Of a DNA stretch of 64,000 nucleotides, positions 23,330 to 34,553 are shown piece by piece (position 1 is the first letter of the stretch; every line of letters starts with the position of its first letter). Origin of the DNA: Pontederia crassipes. Its lineage: Eukaryota > Streptophyta > Magnoliopsida > Commelinales > Pontederiaceae. Under the pieces are notes generated by a model that saw nothing but the letters and a program-made list of their open reading frames with translations, was not told the origin of the DNA and did no database searches. The position numbers and the translations under genes were made by a program. The stretch lies in contig CM060194.1 in the NCBI GenBank assembly GCA_030549335.1, positions 13,642,171-13,706,170 on the forward strand, read 5' to 3'.

Positions 23330-24766
23330 TACTGGTTCGCTCTTTACCAGGACCAAGAAAGCACACGGAGCTAAAAACATCAGGAAAAAAAGACCGTCAT
23401 AAATAACCTTCCAGCGGAGTTTTTTTTAAAGATTTCATTACTTTTTTTAATAAGAGCAACAAAATTTTCATTCCCTTATATATTCTCTCACATTTTCTTT
23501 GATTTCCTATTTTCGAATGAGGAACTAAATGCATGTCTTGATCAATCAAATACAAACATATATATATATATATATATATAATTTTTTGTTATTGTCTAAT
23601 CTCACTCATAATATTTCTCAACAATTTCCTATTAACTAAAAAGACAACAAAAAACCAATGTTAAATTTCATTTTGATAATTTTAACCATGAGATGTAGAA
23701 TATTAAACTCCTTTAAATATATAATCAAATTTGAATACTTTAATTATTATTATTATTATTATTTAAGTATGAGTCACCAACATCCTTCTTTTGAATTCTC
23801 TCTCTTCATTGTGAAGTGTGAACGTCGTCAACTTCAAATGTGGAAGTGAAGTAACATATATGCTAAATTTAACACGCTTATTTGAATATCTAAATCTGAT
23901 TTTTTTTCTTTCAATCATCCATATTAAATCATAAAGTTTGTTAACATCAAATTATAAATATGTTAGCTAAAAAATTACTGTTAGCATAAAAGATGAGTAA
24001 ATCTTCAATATTATTTATCATTATATAAAGCACTTTTAAAACTTATGTGAATTCTCGATAGGTTGTCACTCTGTAACTCTATGACCCCTTAAAAAGTGAA
24101 TTAAACAACATCTATTTCATTGTTTATTGACCATTAAAGTTATGATGTAATTGATGTTCGTAACCACTAATGAGTATTGGATTGGAGATTAATGTACGAT
24201 AACCACGAATCATTATTTTATGAATATTGTATTGGTTATTTCTATATTTGATGCATAATAAATAAATTGTGCTTTATGAACTTATTTTAACTCATTATTT
24301 TGAATCACTATGCTTTTGAGCCCTTTTTTTCCATATTTGGTCTAATGTGTCATGGATCTTATCAGCAAACGAAATTTTTTTATATGAACTTTTCTTTTAT
24401 GTTTTTTTTTTGTGTATACACATTCTTTTATATGTATTTTAAGACTTTGGAGTCCTCTGTTTGATTTCGATCTTGGTCATGATGTTTATTTTGTATTACT
24501 ATCCTTTCACTATGGTTACTTTGGAGCATAATTTAGGTTACATGTGCTTTCATTGCTTTAGATGTGTTATTACTATATTAGGATTGAATTGTTCATTAAA
24601 TTTTTTTGTCGACCCCATTTATTTTTAAAATCAGATTGGTCCAATCGATTTCATCGGTTCAATTATCCAGGATTTGATTCGACAAAAAAATCATTTTTGA
24701 AAAAAAGGGATCAAGATCGGGTTGAATCGAAAAATCGATTCAATCTGATTTTTGTCAAAAGTATTA
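23330..24766. other. AT-rich spacer between the tRNA and the copia array
   Basis: No gene supported. A TA microsatellite lies at 23558-23580 and a TTA run at 23744-23763. The array to the right begins abruptly at about 24767. Confidence 0.5.
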
Positions 24767-25796
24767 CACATCTAAAGAAAGGTTTTCTACGAAAGAGCTT
24801 GATGAGTTATAATTTGAATTTGAAGGATTAGAAATTACTTCATCTTTGTGAGTCATTAAGCATAAGCATGCTTCGTCACTAGAAAAGCTCGATGAATCAC
24901 TTGTTTCACATGATTCTTCATATTTTTTTCTTTTTTCCTTTATGAGATGTCTCTTCTTTGTGTTGTTTATATGATCTTCTTGTTGGCTTTTTATTTTTCT
25001 CTTTCTTTTTTACCAACTTGAGATACTTATCTAATTTTCTTGTGTAGCGTGCGAGTTTCTTTTCGTCCACTTCCTCTTCACTTGAATATTCTTCTTTTGC
25101 ATTTGCTTTCAATGTTAATATTTTCTTCTTCGGACATTTTTCTTCTTGATCTTCTTGGATTGAGATCTCATAAGTTAGAAGTGAACCAATAATATCATCA
25201 AAATCTAAGTTGTTCAAATATTTTTCTTCAATCACCGTCCTCTTCGTATGCCATTTGGAGGAGAGAGACCCGAGAAATTTTTTTACTTTTTTGGAATTAA
25301 TTCTTGACTCGCCCAAGGAGGCTAAGCCAATCGAGATATCGTTAAATCATGCAATCATATCATTTATGGATTCATTATCATGCATTTGAAAGAATCATAT
25401 TAGTGATTTAGAATATTTAGTCTAGATTCCTTAACTTTATCGGTTCCTTCATAAGTAATAATGAGTTTCTCCGAAATCTCATTTGCACTTTCACAACTTG
25501 AAATCTAATTAAACTCCGTTGAATCCAAAACATAATAAAATATATTTTGACTTTCAATCAAGTGTTGCAAATTTTTTTTCTCTCGTTAGAATCTATAGGT
25601 AACTTTTCATGTAAGTAATAACTTTTTTCAACAATGTCCTCAATGTCATATGTATGTTTGAATCCTAATTTTACAATATGCAAAAATTTGATGCATTTAA
25701 AAGGGGAAAATGACTAATTGATTGTCCTTCCGCAAAACTAAATCCACTTGATGTCATAACTCTTATTAAAATAAGATAATCTTAAAATGTTTAGTG
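24767..25796 (-). pseudogene. Ty1/copia-like gag remnant (internal region 1)
   Basis: The minus strand encodes pieces of a UBN2/copia-type gag: a FLGSLSSKWHTKRTVIEEK-like segment (near 25260), an acidic stretch EEYSSEEEVDEK, and a Lys-rich tail. The upstream part matches the open gag at 32398-32033 but has stops and frame changes. It is the truncated downstream part of an element whose 5' LTR is the LTR at 25797-26560. No polymerase is present. Confidence 0.75.
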
Positions 25797-26560
25797 TTAA
25801 AAGATTTGAAATCTCTTTCACACATGTTCTTGTACCATCTTTTTGAAAATGATTTCTCTTTTTCACAACAGAATGCTCACAAGAAGAGAATAGATAAAGA
25901 AAAGAAAACTTAAAATGATAATTTCAAGAAAAAGTCTTCTTTTGATAAGTTGAAAATTTTCTTCATTACTTGAATGGATGCTTTGTTTGACTCTGACACT
26001 CTTTTATAAGCTTCAGCATGTGAAAAATTCATGCAAAATTTATTTCACAATTTTCTATTTCAAAATTGACCGTTACTGTTCATTTGACCCGGAGGCCGGT
26101 CGATCGCACATCTGGACCGGTCGACCGGTCTATGTGACCATTGCGCGATTTCTTCAGCTTCTTCGCTTGATCGATCGATCAGACCATCAATCGGTCAGTC
26201 GAACGGTATTGTCTCAACGTCAACTGGGGCAAGCTCAGTTTTGATCGGTGACCGGCATCTTCATTCGATCGACCGGTATTGTCTCGACCGGCTTTTTTTG
26301 CTTCGACCAGTAGGTTAACCGACTTGTACTATTTTGAGTATAACTTTTTATACAGCTATCCAAATTAGATAAGCTTAGATTCTATGGATAGGTAACATGA
26401 TTCTCTACAACTTTTGTATTCATCATTAATCCATAATCTAATAAGGTCATAATTAATTATTTAGTCAAAGTGTAGTGCATAAAGTTATTCCTTTTTCTTT
26501 AGACTTTTTTAACATTTAACTTTAATCTTTCGAGGTTTGTATCATCAAAATATAATTTTG
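25797..26560 (-). repeat. Copia LTR A (degraded)
   Basis: Similar to LTR C over most of its length, including the GGCCGGTCGA/CGACCGGT-rich block at 26093-26300 and a TATA box (minus-strand CTTATAAAAG, 26001-26010). Both termini are eroded: the TGTTGGATCC end is missing on the left and CCAACA on the right. Confidence 0.7.
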
Positions 26561-26692
26561 TATCATCAATTTTACTCTTCCTAAAAATTAGCTTTCTTAT
26601 AGATATGCTCTTATTCACATCATATTTCTCCCTCTTTTGTTTCACCAAAAAGATAATTAACTTCATCGGTTGTCATTTTCTTTACATGTGAG

Positions 26693-26969
26693 CAGGGACG
26701 GAGCCAGGAAAATAATCTAGGGGGGCAAAAAAAAAACCTGAATATGTGAAGTTGTTTTTCCATTACCAGAATCGACCATTGGACCTCTCACAGATGGAAT
26801 GATGACATTTCCACCATACTAACATTAGTTTTTTGATATTTTAAGGGGGGCTAATCTATATATAATATAACTTTATAATCTTAAAACACACATTAAGTCG
26901 TATGATCTCAAAATGTTAGCCCCCCCCCCCCCCCCCCCCCCCCCCCCACAAAACATAGCTCCGTCCCTG
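26693..26969. mobile_element. Non-autonomous hAT element (277 bp) with 8-bp target duplication
   Basis: The terminal inverted repeats are CAGGGACGGAGC at both ends, typical of hAT superfamily MITEs. The target duplication is CATGTGAG (26685-26692 and 26970-26977). The paralogous copia copy at about 31011 has CATGTGAGGCACAC uninterrupted, an empty site that confirms the boundaries. The element includes a run of about 28 C (26920-26947) and no coding sequence. Confidence 0.93.
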
Positions 26970-28043
26970 CATGTGAGGCACACTTGAAAAACAATTATGT
27001 AACCTTTGATATCCAAACTTCAATTTTGTTAGCAATGGTTTCTTTTAGATCTCATATCATTTCATGTTGTGATGATTTTCTTATTTTGCATTGATATGCA
27101 TAATGACCATAAGATTCACATGTAAAACATTTAAAATATGACTTTCTATAATATGAATGATTAGATTTCCAATAAAAGTTTTTATATTCAAAATGATTCT
27201 TAAGATTATTTTTCGTTATATGAGAAATAGTCTTATCGCTATTTTGTATATTTTTCAAAAAAATATTTTCTTGTTTTACTTTTTCGAACGAACATGCAAG
27301 TTTTACAATTTCACATGCATATGTAATTTCCACAGTTTCAATTTCATTTTTCAAGTTTTCATTTTTCATAAAATATGTATCCATTTCTTCTTTTAATTTT
27401 TCAATCTAGTAATTTTTCATTTTCCTCTTTAAGTGAAAAATATTTTTTTATAAGAGAGGAAAGTTTCTGATTGACATCTAAAGAAAGGTTTTCTTTGAAA
27501 GAGTTTGATGAGTCATAATTTGAATTTGAAGTGTTAGAAATTACCTTATCGTTGTGAGTCATTAAGCATAAGTATGCTTCGTCACTAGAAGAGCTCGATG
27601 AATCACTTGTTTCACTTGACTCTTCATATTTTTTCTTTTCCCTATATAAGATATCTCTTCTTTGTGTTGTTTGTATGATATTCTTGTTGACTTTTTATTC
27701 TTCTTTCTTTTTACCAACTTGAGATACTTATTTAGATTTCTTCTTCGGACCTTTTTCTTCTTGATCTTCTTGGATTGATATCTCATAAGTTAGAAGTGAA
27801 CTAAAAAGATCATCAAAATTCAATTTCTTCAAATCTTTTCTTCAATCACCGTCCTCTTCGTATGCCATTTGGAGGAGAGAGGCCTAAGAAACTTTTCAAA
27901 CTTTTTGGGAGTTAGTTCTTGGCTCATCCAAGGAGGCTAAGCCATTCAAGATATCGTTAAATCATGCAACCATATCATTTATGGATTCATTATCATACAT
28001 TTTGAAAGAATCATATTGGTGATTTAGAATATTTAAACTAGAT

Positions 28044-29163
28044 CAGTGTTGTCAGGGCCGGACCGGACCGATCCGACTGCTGACCGATCACAAATTCGAC
28101 CCACTTGGAGCCCCAAAATCGGACATCCATTTGGACTAGATTGAACCGGATCAATCCGGTTAAAAACTGGTCAAAACCAGTTAAAAACCGATCAAAATCA
28201 GTTAAAACCAGATGAACCGGGTTGAACCACATTTTTGGACCAGTCAAAATTTTTTTTTTGTTATGGGATGATTTGATAAAAAATATTACTATAAATTTAA
28301 AAAATATTCAAAAATAAACTTTCTCCATAAACATTCATATTGGTCCATTAGTCTCCTCCTTTATTTATAGTTATCCATGGGCTCTCACTTTGCTACTATT
28401 AGCAACGTGGGACTATCTTTATACACTCACCTGTTCTTTCTCTCTTTATTTAGTTTTGAATTTATTAAACTTTGAGCTTTAATTATGATCTTATTTTATT
28501 TTTTAATATTATCAATGTATATTATAATATAAATTAATTATATATTTATTATATTAATATAATATTTATCATATTAGATAAATTAATTATGAATGAATAG
28601 TGCACACTTCTTTGTTATATGTATAATACACAACAATGCTATAATGTACTTAGTATAGTATAATACTATATATACACAACTTTAATTTTCTTTAATTTAG
28701 TATATAATAAGTCAAATTAAATAGTTAACTACTCATTATACCATATATTTATTTATAGAATATACAATCTTGTCTTAATATTTTGAAAAAAAATATGTAA
28801 TTTTTGCTTCTAACATAAAAAATATAGATATGAAATACATACAAAAATAATCAATAAAAAAATTTGTATATAATAATCAAATTCATAATATTTTAATTTA
28901 TTAAGTGTATAATTTTCAAATCAAATCTTAAAATTAATTTTTATAAACTTATTATTTATTATTTATGATTGTTATTTTTTCTTTTGTATAATACATTTTG
29001 ATATCATATATATACTTATATAATTGAAATATAATAGATTAATTTACTATATCATATTAAATATAATATTTTATTACTACCGGTCCGATCGAACCGGTCC
29101 AATTGGTTCGACCTGAATCAGACCACTTTCTAAGTCGTCGTCCGGTCCGGTCCTAACAACATT
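28044..29163. mobile_element. Non-autonomous TIR element of about 1.1 kb in copia region 2
   Basis: The ends are inverted: AGTGTTGTCAGGGCCGGACC on the left and, in complement, ATGTTGTTAGGACCGGACC on the right. Flanks are AAACTAGAT and AGTCTAGAT; the empty site near 32160 reads TTTAGTCTAGATTCC, so a duplication of about 8-9 bp with two later changes fits. The AT-rich interior has no transposase. A hAT-like origin is likely from the size of the duplication and the terminal sequence. Confidence 0.75.
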
Positions 29164-29621
29164 AGTCTAGATTTCTTAACTTTATCAGTTCCTTCATAAG
29201 TAACAATGAGTTTCTTCCAAATCTTAGTTGCACTTTCACAACTTGAAATCCGATTAAACTCCGTTGAATTCAAAGCACAATAAAAACTAATTTTGGCTTT
29301 CCAATCGAGTTTTGCAAATTTTTTTCTCTCGTTAGAATCTATAGGTAATTTTTCATGTAAGTAATAACTTTTTTAACAATGTTCCACATGTCAATGTCAA
29401 TGGAACATACGTATGCTTGTATCTTAATTTATCAATATGCAAAATTTGATGCATTAAAAAGGGGAGGATGACTAATTGATTGTCCTTCAGCAAAACTAAA
29501 TTCACTTGATGCCATAGCTCTTAAGATGATTAGATATTAAAATAAGATGACTAAATCTTAAAGTGATTAGATCTAAAAATGATTAGATCTTAAAATAAGA
29601 GTGACCCACTCTTAAATCAAT

Positions 29622-29659
29622 TGTTAGATCCAAAGGGCACAAAGAGAAAGAGGGGGGGT

Positions 29660-29699
<40 letters not shown>

Positions 29700-30433
29700 A
29701 TCTCTTTCACACATGAACTCTCATAATTTTTTTGAAAATAATTTCTCTCTTTTACAATAAAATGTTAACGTCAAGAAAGAAAAGAAAACTTAAAATGATA
29801 ACGTCAAGGAAAGGTCTTTTTTTGATAACTTGAAGTTTTTCTTCAATACTTGGATGAATGCTTTGGCATGTGAAAAATTCGTCCGGAATTTATTTCATAA
29901 TTTTCTCCTTAAAAATTGATCATTACTGTTCATTTGACCTGGAGGCCGGTCGACCGCACATCTGGATCGATCGGTCGGTCTATGTGACCGTTGCGCAATT
30001 TCTTGAGCTTCTGCGTTTGATCGGTCGATCGGACCATCAAACAGTCAGTCGACCAATATTATCTCAGCGTCAATCAGGGCAGGCTCAGTTTTGATCGGTC
30101 GACTGAAATCTTCATTTGGTCGACCATTATTATCTCGACCGGCCTTCTTTATTTCGATCGGCAAGTTGACCTTCTTGTACTATTTTGAGCACAACTTTTA
30201 GCATAATTATCCAAATTAGATAATTTTTTATTCTATGGACAGCTAACATGATTCTCTGTAATGTTGATATAATCATTAATCCATAATGATCATAGTCAAT
30301 TATTTAATCGAAATGTAGTGCATAAAGTTGTTCTTTTTTCTTTAGACTTTTTCAGCATTTAACTTTATTCTTTTGAGATTTGTATCATCAAAATTTAACT
30401 TTATATGTCATTAAAACTTTGCTCCAACAATCT
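29622..30433 (-). repeat. Copia LTR B, shared between two internal regions
   Basis: Bounded by TGTTAGATCC (left) and CTCCAACA (right). The left part is replaced by a G run (29652-29698), so it is shorter than LTR C and has lost the TATA region. To the right, AAAAAGGAAGAGAT on the minus strand (30434-30447) is the polypurine tract of element 3. To the left is a decayed primer-binding region of element 2. It therefore serves as 3' LTR of one element and 5' LTR of the next. Confidence 0.8.
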
Positions 30434-32627
30434 CTTCCTTTTTATGAAGAATTTTACTCCCTAGAACTTAGTTTTCTTATAATGATAGATATGCACCTAA
30501 GTAGTAATTGTAAGGTACTCTTCGTATAAAGTTATATTCATATCATATTTCTCCTATATTTTTTCCCATTTTATTTTATCAAAAAGATAACTTGTATATG
30601 AAGCATATAAGAGACCACCTTTAACTCACCCTTTAAAAAAAATTGTTCTCCTCTTTTGTTAATATGTAAAATGTTGTATCATAAAGAGTTTAAAACTATG
30701 CAGAAAATAGCTCTTATGGCTATTTTAGAATGGCAAAAATCAAATTGATCTAAAGGTTATGAAAACTATGAGTAAAAAAATATTGTATTAAGAAGAATAT
30801 TTCATAAAACTTTGATATAACAAATATCAATAATATGTCAAAGAATAATGCTGGAAGATTTTAACATGCTCCCCCTATCATTATGATCAATCCTCTTTCT
30901 ATCCTCTTTTTTCTCAGAGAAATAGTAGTTTGAAATATTGGGTGAACTCAAAAAGTAAATGATACTTTTACCGTAACCTCTGTGCCTTCACTACTTGTCC
31001 TTTGCTTTGCATGTGAGGCACACCTGAAAAGTAATTATATAACTTTTGGTACCCAAACTTCTTTGGGTCCAATTTTATTAGCAATGGTTCCTTATGGAAC
31101 TCATATCATTCCATAGTATGATGATTTTCTTATTTTGCATTGATATGCATAATGACTATAAGATCCACATGTAAAACATTTAAAATATGATTTTTTATCA
31201 TATGAATGATTAGATTTTCAATAAAAGTTTTTATGCCCTTCCTAAGATTATTTTTTGTTATATGAGAAATAGTTTTATCGTTGTTTTGTGTATTTTTTTA
31301 AAAAAGTATTTTCTTGTTTTACTTTTTTTAACGAACATGCAAATTTTACAATTTCACATGCATGTGTAATTTCCACAGTTTCAATTTCATTTTTCAAGTT
31401 TTTATTTTCCATAAAATATGTATCATTTTCTTCTTTTAATTTTTCAATCTCGTGTATTAATTTTTCATTTTCCTCTTTAAGTGAAAAATATCTTTTCATA
31501 AGAGAGGAAAGTTCATGATTTACATGTAAAGAAAAGTTTTATTCGGAAGAGCTTGATGAGTCATAATTTGAAATTGAAGGGTTATAAATTATCTCATCGT
31601 TATGAAGCATTAAGCATATGTATGCTTTGTCATTAAAAGAGCTCGACGAATCACTTGTTTCACTTGACTTTTCATATTTTTTTTCTTTTTTTCTTTTTGA
31701 GATATCTCTTTTTTTGTGTTGTTTGTATGATCTTCTTGTTAGCTTTTTGTTCTTCTTTTTTTTTTATCAACTTGAGATACTTATCTAGTTTTCTTGTATA
31801 GCGTGTGACTTTTCGTCTACTTCCTCTTCACTTGAGTCTTCTTCTTTTGCATTTGCTTTCAATATCAATGTTTTCTTCTTCGGACCTTTTTCTTCTTGAT
31901 GTTCTTGGATTAAGATCTTATAGGTTAGAAGTGAACCAATAAGGTCATCAAAATTCAATTTGTTCAAATCTTTTTCTTCAATCACCGCCATCTTCGTATG
32001 CCATTTGGAGGAGAGAGACCTGAGAAACGTTTTCACCTTTTGGAGTTAGTTATTGGCTCGCCCAAGGAGGTTAAGTCGTTCAAGATATCGTTAAATCGTG
32101 CAACCATATCATTTATGGATTCATTATCATGCATTTTGAAATAATCATATTGGTGATTTAGAATATTTAGTCTAGATTCCTTAACTTTATCGATTCCTTC
32201 ATAACTAACAATGAGTTTCTCCGAAATTTCAGTTGCACTTTCATAACTTGAAATCCGATTAAACTCCATTGAATTCAAAGCACAATAAAAATTATTTTTG
32301 GATTTCCAATCAAGTTTTGCAAAAATTTTTTCTCTCTCGTTAGAATTGGTAGGTAATTTTTCATGTAAGTAATAACTTTTTTCAACAATATCCCACATGT
32401 AAATGTCAATGGAATATATGTACGTTTGAATAATTTTCTAATATGCAAAATTTGATGCATTTAAAAGGTGAGGACGACTAATTGATTGTCGTACAATAAA
32501 ACTAAATCCTCTTGATGTCATAGCTTTTAAGATTGTTAAATCTTAAAACAAGACGATTAAATATTAAAATAATTAGATCTAAAAATGATTAAATATTAAA
32601 ACAAGAGAAACCCGCCCTGATACCAAT
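30434..32627 (-). pseudogene. Copia-like internal region 3 (gag only)
   Basis: The best preserved copy. In minus-strand order: primer-binding site next to LTR C, gag core (32398-32033, MWDIVEKSYYLHEKLP onward), a second part (32036-31785, with SSKWHTK), a Lys-rich segment, a coiled-coil (31499-31275) and a decayed zinc knuckle. Frame changes occur between the parts. At 2.2 kb it lacks protease, integrase, RT and RNase H, so it is a non-autonomous derivative or has a large deletion. Confidence 0.8.
32612..32627 (-). other. Primer-binding site (initiator tRNA-Met type)
   Basis: The minus strand reads ATTGGTATCAGGGCGG directly after LTR C; TGGTATCAGAGC is the usual plant form. Confidence 0.75.
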
Positions 32628-33779
32628 TGTTGGATCCCAAAGGGCACATGGGGACGGTGAATTGGTGTTTAAAAATAAAATATCTATTTCATAAAAACAC
32701 TTTGCGGAAGCTAAAAATCGATTCTTTAAACCTTTTAAATCAATGTAATTTAGATCATATCATAAACACAATACAGGAAGGGGAGAGAGAATGCCAACAC
32801 AATGAACACGATGATTGTTGACGAGGTTCGACTATACTTTGACCTACGTCTCCGCTCCGATTTCTCGACCTCGAGATCGTCGAAGATTCTACTAGAATAT
32901 CTTCCTTTGTTACAAATGGGGAAAGGAAGAAAACTTATTACATCAACCACATTTTCTCCGTTTCGAAAGGCAAGGTAAACCAGATTTTCTCTCGGTCAAG
33001 AGGTAAGATTTAGAACCTCTTTCATACAGGAGGTCTTACAATTTTTATGAAAATGATTTCTTTCTTTTACAATAGAATGCTCATAAAAAGAGAAAAAAAA
33101 AGAAAAGAAAACTTCAAGGAAATGTCTTCTTTTAATAATTTGAAGTTTTCTTCAATGCTTGAATGGATATTTTTGCTTATAGCCTTGACACTCCTTTTAT
33201 AGGCTTCAGCATGTGATAAATTCGTCCAAAATTTATTCCACAATTTTCTCTTTCAAAATTGACAATTACTGTTCATTTGACCCGTAGACCGGTCGACCGC
33301 ACATCTAGACCGGCCAATCGGTCTATGTGATTGTTTCTCGATTTTTTCAGGTTCTACGCTTGATAAGTCGATCGGACCATCAACCAGTCATTCGACTGCT
33401 ATTGTCTCGGCATCAACCGTGGCGGGCTCAGTTTTGATCAATCGACTGACATCTTCATGCGGTCGACCGGTATTGTCTCGACCGGCCTTCTTTGCTTCGA
33501 TCGACAGATTGACCGATCTGCACTATTTTGAGCATAATGTTTTGCACAGTTATCCAAATTAGATAATTTTGAATTCTATGGATAGCTAACATGATTCTCT
33601 ACAACTTTGACATTCATAATTACTCCATAATCTAATAAGGTCATAGTTAATTATTTAATCAAAGTGTAGTGCATAAAGTTGTCCATTTTAATTTAGACTT
33701 TTCAGCATTTAACTTTAATCTTTCGAGGTTTGTATCATCAAAATATAATTTTATATGTTATTAAAACTTTGTTCCAACA
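32628..33779 (-). repeat. Copia LTR C (5' LTR, complete)
   Basis: 1,152 bp, bounded by TGTTGG on the left and CCAACA on the right. It contains a TATA box, CCTATAAAAGG on the minus strand, at 33193-33203. The minus-strand sequence next to its left edge is ATTGGTATCAGG (32616-32627), complementary to the initiator tRNA-Met 3' end as in most copia elements. Confidence 0.88.
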
Positions 33780-34084
33780 GATAGTGCCTCTCACCACCCT
33801 TATCTCTAAAGGGGTTTATGTGATTGGTTTCTCGCGGCCTTAATCGCGGACAGACTTTCATTCTTATATTAGATTAATTCATGGTAGCCATTAGATTAAA
33901 ACTATTTTATTTATAACAGATGAGATTTAATATTTAGTTGATTCAACAAGTAAAATCCAACTTTATGTCGGTTCAACAAATAAACCCTATTAAAAAAAAC
34001 CTACATGCCGTCCACCTCTCCTATGCTTTCTGGCCATGGCCGACCTCTACTCTCCTCGGATGCCTACTATCGAACTCGCAGAAG

Positions 34085-34440
34085 GCGACGTCGATCGAAG
34101 GCGGCGATGACGTTCTAGGCATCATCGTTCGAAGGCAAAACTTTGGCGTTCCAAGCGCCGTCAATCGAAGGTGGCGACAACATTCCAAGTGTCGCTCGAT
34201 CGAAGGAAGTGACGACGTTCCAGGTGTCATTGTTCGAAGGCAAAACTCTGGAGTTCTAGGTGCCGTCAATCGAAGATAGTGACAGCATTTCAAGCACCGC
34301 TCGATCGAAGGTGGCGACGACATTCTAGGCATTATCTTTCGAAGGTAGAACTCTAGCGTTCTAGGCGTCATCAATAGAAGGCGAAACACCGCTCGATTGA
34401 AGGTGGCGACGACTTTCTAGGTGCCGTCGATCGAAGACGA
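34085..34440 (+). repeat. Minisatellite, about 105-bp unit, 3.3 copies
   Basis: Units start GATCGAAGG at about 34093, 34198 and 34303, with a partial unit at about 34395. Divergence between units is moderate. Because 105 is divisible by three, one frame (33938-34279) stays open as a 35-residue repeat, but a stop ends it and it has no known domain. I do not call it a gene. Confidence 0.75.
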
Positions 34441-34553
34441 CGAGCATTTTTTTGTCGGGGCGGAGAAGAGGGCCGGACCACGGTGTGGCGATTGCATCGT
34501 CGTCGACATTTTTTCGTCGATCGAAGGTCATCGGCTTTTGCTGTAAAGAGGCG

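Larger units (their letters stand above)
26561..29621 (-). pseudogene. Copia-like internal region 2, interrupted by two DNA transposons
   Basis: Order and content match internal region 3: gag core (29460-29164 and 28030-27800), Lys-rich segment, coiled-coil (LKNEIETVEIT near 27340) and a zinc knuckle CFTCESYGHYAYQC (CX2CX4HX4C, near 27110) that is intact only in this copy. It is split by TIR elements at 26693-26969 and 28044-29163. Stops and frame changes make it non-functional. No RT or integrase is present. Confidence 0.75.
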
